The notes under the pieces: generated by a model
The model's input: the letters and a program-made list of their open reading frames with translations, nothing else
Told to the model about the DNA's origin: nothing
Databases searched by the model: none
Shown: piece by piece, positions 58,454 through 64,000 of the stretch
Layout of the letters: each line of letters opens with the position of its first letter
Numbering within the stretch: the stretch's first letter is position 1
Position numbers and translations under genes: made by a program
Source of the DNA: CAWINX01 sp963702055
GTDB taxonomy: Bacteria; Actinomycetota; Thermoleophilia; Solirubrobacterales; 70-9
Assembly (NCBI GenBank): GCA_963702055.1
Contig: OY969702.1
Span: 1,922,001 to 1,986,000, forward strand
DNA: 64,000 nucleotides
Direction: 5' to 3'

Positions 58454-59029
58454 ATTTCCGAGACTACAGTTACCGATTGGACTTGGAGTGGTTCCGTTGC
58501 TGCGCTCCGTGAGCTCAGGGATGACGACCTACCTACTCTGGTTGACTGGGCTAATAACCCTCAGGTTGCGGCGACACAGTCGCCAGGACCGATGCAACCG
58601 CGGACCCATGACAAGGCAAGCGACCTTTTTCGCACCTTTAGTACGAACAGCGGAGCCAATGTTGGTATGTCCATCGTGCGCCTGTCCGACGGTGAGTTGG
58701 TTGGACACCTCATGCTTTACGGCACCGACCCGAAGGACAGGTGCGGAACCGTAAGCATCTTGATTGGTCCGCCATTCCAACGCCAGGGCTTTGGTTGCGA
58801 TGCGCTAGATATTCTCGTTCGCTATGCGTTTATGGAGCTCGGACTACATCGCCTTGAGCTCCAGGTGAACGCATTCAATCCCGGAGGGCTAGCGTTGTAT
58901 CGAAAACTTGGCTTTGTCGAAGAGGGTCACAGACGCAGGGCCATCTACCGCGACGGAGCGTGGCACGATCACGTACTTATGGGGCTTCTGGCAGACGAGT
59001 GGCGTCGACGTTCACCCGATCCGCAGTAG
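58454..59029 (+). CDS. GNAT acetyltransferase with apparent AUU start
   Basis: 191 residues if started at ATT 58454, which has AGGAGG 7 nt upstream (58441-58446) and is the only in-frame start after the TGA at 58448-58450. The reading frame gives the usual GNAT N-terminus SVAALRELRDDDLPTLVDWANN; a start at the first downstream ATG (58592) would cut this away. FQRQGFGCDALDILVRYAFMELGLHRL, cited as RQGFGCDALDILV, is the acetyl-CoA binding motif A, and LALYRKLGFVEEG is motif B. RimI/RimJ-like enzymes acetylate peptide or protein amino groups; it converges on lanM, with which it overlaps by 18 nt. Confidence 0.7.
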   Translation: MSETTVTDWTWSGSVAALRELRDDDLPTLVDWANNPQVAATQSPGPMQPRTHDKASDLFRTFSTNSGANVGMSIVRLSDGELVGHLMLYGTDPKDRCGTVSILIGPPFQRQGFGCDALDILVRYAFMELGLHRLELQVNAFNPGGLALYRKLGFVEEGHRRRAIYRDGAWHDHVLMGLLADEWRRRSPDPQ

Positions 59030-62000
59030 TCGAGCGGCAACGTGGTCTACCTCTGGTGAGATGAGGGCCAGCGCTATGCCTGTCGATCCACACATGAGAC
59101 CCGCCGAGTGGACAAGGCTTGACGTTGGCTCAAGGCCCATATTGCCGGCCGATTGACATCGCCGAGCGAGATCGCCCAGTCGCTCGGTTGCCATGCTCGC
59201 AAGCTTTCGATCGGCTCCAATGCTCGCATACCATGCGAGAACCGCCGACGAGCCGGAGAGTCCATGGCAAAGTCCATCCGCCGCGGGTTCCTCTCCGAGG
59301 ATCGACTCTACCCCCATGTCGGCGAGCACGCTCGCTTCTCCGAAGCCCTGGTGCTCGAACGAATGACTTGCCACGATCATCCCTGCGCCGCCGTAGCACC
59401 AGCCGGCCGCCGCTCCACTCCCTGCCGCCAGCTTGCTGTCGTTCCGGCGCCAGCCCATCATTTCTGGATCGAACGCCTGAAGCTCTGCAAGCAGCGCTCC
59501 CCGCATGACGTTTCGCACCTCGGAACCTGCGCGGCCACCAGCGACGCGAGCAATTGCAGCTCCAATCCCCGCGCTCCCATGCGCGAAGCCTGAAGTGCGT
59601 GCAGCTCGCCCCGTTGGCGGCCACACACAGACGCCGCCGGCCTCGGTTCGAGCCGAGTTCAACAGCTGCTCCAAGCGCGGGTAGACCAATGGCTCCAGTT
59701 GCTCACCAAGAGTGGCCTGATCCTCTCGCAGCGCCGCTGCGACGTGACACACGCCTGCAGCACCTGATATCACGTCGTAGTCGTCGCTCGGCGGTCCGGA
59801 TAGCTGGGCCCATGTCGACAGCGCGTCTCTGGCAAGGTCGGCGTAAAGACGTTCTCCGAGCAAATCGCCGATTACGCTCAGCGCGTATGCCATGGCTACA
59901 GGTCCCGAGAACGCCCCACAGCGATTAGCGATGCCTCTAGCAACTTGCGCCTCGAGCGCAATACCTAACGTGTCAGCGACGCGCACCGCTGTATCGCGAA
60001 ACCGCTGGCCACCCCGGACCGCCGCTAGTGCTCCGGCGAGCAGTCCCAGCCCAGCAAGCCCTGAATACGTATCGGCCGGATCAGCTACTCCAAGTTGCTG
60101 CGCTCGACCGGAGGCATCCAGCGTCGCTGCAATCACGGCAATCGATCCATCGCGCCTGTCGACGTACGCTCGCTGGCGCACTTGGTCGAACAGGTGAACG
60201 GCTGCGGCACACCGACCAGGCCAGCCGGACCTGACATTTGGGCACCTCTGGGATCGGCCTTGGCGAACGGTGATTTCAGGCCATGCGCTGGACTCAAGAG
60301 CCGACGTGATGAGCTCGTCATTGCGAAGACGCGATTGCCGGTTAAGGCGTCGCAGGTTCTGTAGGGCCCGGTTCACTGGCGCAGTCCCATCAATGCGAAC
60401 TGGGCAAGCCCTTTCGTCCGCCTCGCGGACAGTTAGATTGCGACCAGTCGTGGAGAAGTGTGGGATGTCCCCTCTGACGAGCGCCCCGACCTCCCGATCC
60501 GCGATTGCCCAGCGCGCATCAGACGGCGGAACGGAACCAAGTGCCCGCCGGACCCGCTCAAAGAGAAGGCTTCTGTCGAGTACATCGTGACAGTAAGGTG
60601 GCATTGAAGCCTGTCCAAGAAGCTCCGCGTATTCTCGCGTCGACCGGAGGACCACGCGCACTGTCGACCTCTCGCACTCACGAACGAGGCTCTCCAACTC
60701 ACCACGCGCTTCCCGCACCCGTTCCCAGCCATGCCGGAATCCCTCTGCTAGGACTCCTGCGCCCCTTGCTTCGCGAGGTCGAGCAACGCCCCCCGTGGGC
60801 TCGTTGGGCTGCTGTCGGAGTAGGGCGTCCGTCGATACGGTCATGCTGTCGCCGTTAGGATCAACCAGAAACGGGAAAGCTGACCCGTTGGTCTCAACCT
60901 CCCAGCCAAATGCGTCGACACTCCATAGGACGCCGTTCGGTCCCGCACTCCAGCGTGGCATCGCCCCGGTTGTCATAACGGAGTCGGCCAAGTCCATGAA
61001 CGCCGCGCGTTGCGCGCGCGGCCAGTCCCCAGATGGCAGAGCAACACGAGGCGCCAAGACCGTCTCATGGTCCACAAGAGCAATACCGTGAGACGTCGGC
61101 ACAAAGTTCTCGAAATGCATATCAGTCGATCCCAAAGCCGTCGCCAGTGCGAGTCGCTCACCGAGCAGGAACAGGCGCTCGTCACCGAGAGAGTGCTCAT
61201 CCGCTGATGGGAGAAAAGGCCACCATCCATAGCCGTCGCGCAGGAGCGGGCCAGACTCGATATCGGGCGTACCGAAACACGCGCGCGTTGCATTGATCCA
61301 CAAACGCCCGAGGGACTGATCAGTCGGCTTGTAGACGAGTCGTCGTCCATTCCGAAGCCGCAAAACAGCTACCGACTGGCCCCCTCCGTGCACATCCGCC
61401 GGGAAGCCGTCGAACGCCTCAAGTATCACGTCGGGGCCGGCGTGAAGCTCGGTAGCTATCGCGTGGCGGTCGCAGTGCAGGCGGCTGAGGATCAGCAGGA
61501 CGCTCTTGCTCCAACTCACGATCACTGAACCAACTGGGCGCGCGGTTCCCGCATATTTCGTGAAGAAGGTCTCAGTCCAGTCTCTCGAGGAGGCGAGCTT
61601 GAGAAATGCCGCGTAACTTCCGTCAAGTGCGCCACGTGCGCTCCGGAAGCGGTCGAAGGTGTCGTAGAGACACCATTGCAGGACTTTGGCTAGCCGGAGG
61701 CGCAACCAGCGCTCCGCCGTCTCCCGAGCCGTCTGTGACATCGCCTCCCAGAGTCCGTCACTGTCGAACGCACGTATACACGCGAGCGCACTTACGGCAA
61801 AGGCACCGACCAGGGGATCAAATGGGATGGTTGGATCGAAATCGGGTATTCGGCCACAAGCCAGATTTTCGATCCCTTGAGCGAACCATTTAGCCCATTC
61901 GGGCTCTGGGCAGTCAGTTACGAGGTCAGGATTACACGCCGCCCAGGCGAGAGACATGGATATGTCGCGGTGCGACAAACGAGCAGGGAAGAGCGTTCGC

Positions 62001-62167
62001 CCGCCCTCCAGCGTCAACCGTTTTCGAAGAGCCTCGAGACGGTAAGACGCGACTGCACGTCCGTGAGAGTCGCTTGTACCGAGACTTGCGGAACCAGCAC
62101 GGAGCAGGTCGATCCGCTCGTCGAACGTGCACGAGTGCGCCAATATGTAGCTCGACCCAGGCGTCAC
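59012..62167 (-). CDS. lanM: class II lanthipeptide synthetase LanM
   Basis: 1051 residues from GTG. The dehydratase half (residues ~200-600) has a kinase-like fold with VYKPTDQSLGRLW (Lys), GSTDMHFENFV and LVDHETVLAPR, which activate Ser/Thr by phosphorylation and eliminate. The C-terminal cyclase carries the zinc ligands: Cys in GWCYGGAGM, Cys-His in GLCHGLSGS and the His of GFAHGSAG. It dehydrates Ser/Thr of the precursor and joins them to Cys as (methyl)lanthionine. The precursor ORF is 66 nt upstream on the same strand. No LanT transporter-protease is in the window. Confidence 0.95.
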   Translation of the reverse strand: MTPGSSYILAHSCTFDERIDLLRAGSASLGTSDSHGRAVASYRLEALRKRLTLEGGRTLFPARLSHRDISMSLAWAACNPDLVTDCPEPEWAKWFAQGIENLACGRIPDFDPTIPFDPLVGAFAVSALACIRAFDSDGLWEAMSQTARETAERWLRLRLAKVLQWCLYDTFDRFRSARGALDGSYAAFLKLASSRDWTETFFTKYAGTARPVGSVIVSWSKSVLLILSRLHCDRHAIATELHAGPDVILEAFDGFPADVHGGGQSVAVLRLRNGRRLVYKPTDQSLGRLWINATRACFGTPDIESGPLLRDGYGWWPFLPSADEHSLGDERLFLLGERLALATALGSTDMHFENFVPTSHGIALVDHETVLAPRVALPSGDWPRAQRAAFMDLADSVMTTGAMPRWSAGPNGVLWSVDAFGWEVETNGSAFPFLVDPNGDSMTVSTDALLRQQPNEPTGGVARPREARGAGVLAEGFRHGWERVREARGELESLVRECERSTVRVVLRSTREYAELLGQASMPPYCHDVLDRSLLFERVRRALGSVPPSDARWAIADREVGALVRGDIPHFSTTGRNLTVREADERACPVRIDGTAPVNRALQNLRRLNRQSRLRNDELITSALESSAWPEITVRQGRSQRCPNVRSGWPGRCAAAVHLFDQVRQRAYVDRRDGSIAVIAATLDASGRAQQLGVADPADTYSGLAGLGLLAGALAAVRGGQRFRDTAVRVADTLGIALEAQVARGIANRCGAFSGPVAMAYALSVIGDLLGERLYADLARDALSTWAQLSGPPSDDYDVISGAAGVCHVAAALREDQATLGEQLEPLVYPRLEQLLNSARTEAGGVCVWPPTGRAARTSGFAHGSAGIGAAIARVAGGRAGSEVRNVMRGALLAELQAFDPEMMGWRRNDSKLAAGSGAAAGWCYGGAGMIVASHSFEHQGFGEASVLADMGVESILGEEPAADGLCHGLSGSSAVLAWYASIGADRKLASMATERLGDLARRCQSAGNMGLEPTSSLVHSAGLMCGSTGIALALISPEVDHVAARLLRIG

Positions 62168-62233
62168 TGGCGTGCGACGTACACGCCGAGGCTAAGCGCG
62201 CTCGATGGAGCTACTGCGCCGAGTAAGTTCTTG

Positions 62234-62443
62234 TCAACAGCCGCACGGAGACGGCGGCGTGTTAGGAGCGGGGGGCATTGGGCAACCGCACGTCCCCATC
62301 GTCGGATGGTTCCCGACAGTGTCGCGGCGCATGGTCAGCATGGACGAAGCGCTCGACATATCATCTAAGCGACTCTCAGCACCCGCAAACACCGCGTCAG
62401 AGTCTGCTGTTTCCAAGCTTGCTAGCAGCGATGCGTTTCCCAT
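62234..62443 (-). CDS. lanA: lanthipeptide precursor with proline-rich CGC...CGC core
   Basis: 69 residues from ATG 62443, with AGGAGGG 11 nt upstream. Leader ~residues 1-41 is acidic (ETADSDAVFAGAESRLDDM) with no clear GG or GA cleavage pair. The C-terminal residues 50-69 are GTCGCPMPPAPNTPPSPCGC: four Cys in two CGC pairs and three Ser/Thr (51, 62, 65), plus T42 and T48 upstream. Seven Pro lie between the pairs. The frame opens further upstream, but this start has the best ribosome site. Immediately upstream of lanM. Confidence 0.85.
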   Translation of the reverse strand: MGNASLLASLETADSDAVFAGAESRLDDMSSASSMLTMRRDTVGNHPTMGTCGCPMPPAPNTPPSPCGC

Positions 62444-62623
62444 GAGCCCGATATCCCTCCTGGAATGTTGACGGAAGGGGCAGAGTACCAGCCCGTCCAA
62501 AGCCCGAGTCATCGCCTCTCCACGGACCCTGGCAAGTCGGCGCAAGGCGGGGTCACTGGGGCTAGCCATCTCCATTGGCTGAGTGGCTATTCTGAGCAGC
62601 AATTCAGAGTGCGTATCCCAGCC

Positions 62624-63052
62624 TCATTGGGGATTCGTTTGCGTCTCTTTTGGCCATGTGCTGGATTCCATGATGTCCTCCATCCGCTTGTTGGCGGCGG
62701 CCACGAGCGCATCGCGGTCAGCGTCTGTCGCTTCTTTCTGAAGCTTGAGCTGAGCAAGGTAAAGCTGCTGCGTCAGTTCTGTCCGTTTGGTTGCTGCCTC
62801 GATCTCAGCGACACCCGTCCGTGTTAGCGCCATCCTCATGGAGCGCTCGACTACAACCTGAAGTGCAGCCCCGAGTACGGCGATCATTGAAGAGGCGGCA
62901 AGGATCGCTATCAATTCGCCTTCTCCGAGGCTCTTGGGTGAGGCGATCTCGCCACCTATGGTGGCCACAAGCCCCGCAAGTCCTACGACAACAAGCGCGT
63001 AATTTCCGCCAGCTCGCACGATGCGATCGACTTCGGTGATGGCCTTTGTCAT
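62624..63052 (-). CDS. membrane protein with two N-terminal helices and a coiled coil
   Basis: 142 residues from ATG 63052. Two helices, NYALVVVGLAGLVATIGGEI and ELIAILAASSMIAVLGAALQVV, are followed by a ~65-residue coiled coil (AEIEAATKRTELTQQLYLAQ...LVAAANKRM). Not recognised as a known immunity protein. It is 180 nt upstream of the precursor on the same strand and could take part in immunity or signalling for the lanthipeptide, but that is only a positional inference. Confidence 0.55.
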   Translation of the reverse strand: MTKAITEVDRIVRAGGNYALVVVGLAGLVATIGGEIASPKSLGEGELIAILAASSMIAVLGAALQVVVERSMRMALTRTGVAEIEAATKRTELTQQLYLAQLKLQKEATDADRDALVAAANKRMEDIMESSTWPKETQTNPQ

Positions 63053-63070
63053 GTGACCTGTCGTCGCCGC

Positions 63071-64000
63071 CCCAATAATCACCCACCTGGGCCGGTCGAA
63101 ATCTCACCCACCTGAGGCATAGGGGTCGCGTCCGGCAACGCTTCGACCCTCGCCAGGTCAGCCAGACCGAGGCGAGGAGAGGGAGATGCTGGACGTGGAG
63201 CAGTGGGCGGAGATCAGGCGGATGCACAAGGTCCAGGGCCTCTCGATCCGCGAGATCGCCCGTCGCAGCGGTCGCGACCGCAACACGGTCCGTGCCGCCC
63301 TTCGCTCCGAGGACCCGCCGCGCTATCGCCGTGAGTCGAGGCCGTCCAAGCTCGACCCCTTCAAGGAGCAGATCCACCGACTACTGAAAGACGACGCGGC
63401 CCTTCCCGGCAAGCGGATCCGCGAGGAGATCGCAGAGGAGGGCTATGAGGGCGGCAAGACGATCCTCGACGACTACCTGCGCGAGGTCCGCCCCCGCTTC
63501 CAGCCGCCCCGCACCTACCAGCGCACCTCCTACCGCCCGGCGGAGATCTGCCAGTTCGACATCTGGCAGCCGAAGGCTGAGATCCCGGTCGGCCACGGCC
63601 AGACCCGCCAGGGCTTCGTCGTCACCTGCGCTCTGGGCTGGTCTCGCGCCGCCGCCTCGACGCTCGTCTTCTCCAAGCAGGGCCACGACCTGCGCTTCGG
63701 CATCTCCCGCTGCCTGGCCTTCCTCGGCGCCCTGCCCAAGACGATCGTCTGGGATCGCGAGGGCGCCCTGCACGCCGGCGGGGGGCGCCCGACCGAGGAG
63801 TTCGCCGCCTTCTGCGGCTCCCTGCCGGTCGGCTGGCACTTCTGCGAGGCGCGCGACCCCGAGGCCAAGGGAATCATCGAGCGCCACCAGGGCTTCATGG
63901 AGACCAACTTCGAGCCCGGCCGCGCCTTTGCCTCGGCCGAGCACTTCCAAGCCGAACTCGACGGCTGGGAGGAGCGGGTCGCCGGGCGCCTTTTGAGGAC
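63071..64000. mobile_element. IS21-family insertion sequence, left end (partial)
   Basis: The transposase gene begins at 63186. Between 63071 and 63120 there are two copies of CACCCACCTG (63080-63089 and 63106-63114 region, spaced as internal transposase-binding repeats of IS21 ends). The right end lies outside the window, so neither the second IR nor target duplication can be checked. Confidence 0.75.
63186..64000 (+). CDS. istA: IS21-family transposase IstA, partial (runs off the window)
   Basis: 272 residues in frame from ATG 63186 to the window edge. An N-terminal helix-turn-helix (LSIREIARRSGRDRNTVRAAL) and a DDE integrase core: first Asp in CQFDIWQPKAEIPV, second Asp in TIVWDREGAL, Glu in ARDPEAKGIIERHQG. 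This is the IS21 IstA layout; the partner ATPase gene istB would follow outside the window. The frame is open to the end with no stop. Confidence 0.9.
   Translation, partial: MLDVEQWAEIRRMHKVQGLSIREIARRSGRDRNTVRAALRSEDPPRYRRESRPSKLDPFKEQIHRLLKDDAALPGKRIREEIAEEGYEGGKTILDDYLREVRPRFQPPRTYQRTSYRPAEICQFDIWQPKAEIPVGHGQTRQGFVVTCALGWSRAAASTLVFSKQGHDLRFGISRCLAFLGALPKTIVWDREGALHAGGGRPTEEFAAFCGSLPVGWHFCEARDPEAKGIIERHQGFMETNFEPGRAFASAEHFQAELDGWEERVAGRLLR

Overview
The window is high-GC DNA with short intergenic gaps, GTG/TTG starts and many four-base start/stop overlaps. Protein styles (an SCO6880-type conjugation protein, an imuB / DUF6504-like / dnaE2 cassette, many secreted proteins with short AVTTSKLAEA-like repeats, winged-helix regulators) point to a high-GC actinobacterium, most likely of the Thermoleophilia/Solirubrobacterales type. 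That placement is an inference from protein families, not from a marker gene.

Region 1 (about 0.2-11.5 kb) is a cell-surface polysaccharide locus: a secreted polysaccharide-lyase-like protein, two family-2 glycosyltransferases, a NodB-type deacetylase, a split Alg14/Alg13-like (PssD/PssE) glycosyltransferase, a GT4-like enzyme, a polyprenyl-phosphate sugar-1-phosphate transferase and a nucleotide-sugar dehydrogenase. An ECF sigma factor and three related small ribbon-helix-helix-like proteins (one a 5'-truncated copy carried on a 252-bp direct repeat) are interleaved.

Region 2 (11.7-14.6 kb) looks like a small RiPP locus: an MccB-like ThiF/E1 enzyme with an N-terminal RRE-like domain, an ArsR-like winged-helix regulator, a SAM methyltransferase, and two 19-20 residue ORFs of nearly the same sequence (MKISKT...PA.S.TKA), one ahead of the ThiF gene and one overlapping the end of the methyltransferase gene. 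A Fic-fold protein with a degenerate active site follows.

Region 3 (about 16-57.8 kb) is an integrative and conjugative element. Gene order: a methyltransferase-SNF2 helicase fusion, small proteins, an SOS-box-controlled imuB / DUF6504-like / dnaE2 mutagenesis cassette, ssb, a secreted nuclease, a putative oriT, a MobF/TrwC relaxase, an ECF-like sigma factor, a TetR plus GT1 cargo operon, secreted repeat proteins, a minus-strand type IV secretion operon (pilin, TcpC-like, TrbL-like, SCO6880, VirB4, coupling protein), AbiE and Panacea toxin-antitoxin-like pairs, a sigma factor fused to a membrane anchor, a VirB1-like wall hydrolase, an excisionase and a tyrosine integrase at the right end. Compound hairpins with a 7-bp, 3-nt-loop inner stem recur just ahead of gene starts in this element.

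Region 4 (58.1-63 kb) holds a second RiPP system: a class II lanthipeptide synthetase (LanM), a precursor with a proline-rich core bracketed by two CGC motifs, and a GNAT acetyltransferase that appears to start at AUU. An IS21-family element, cut by the window edge, lies beyond it.
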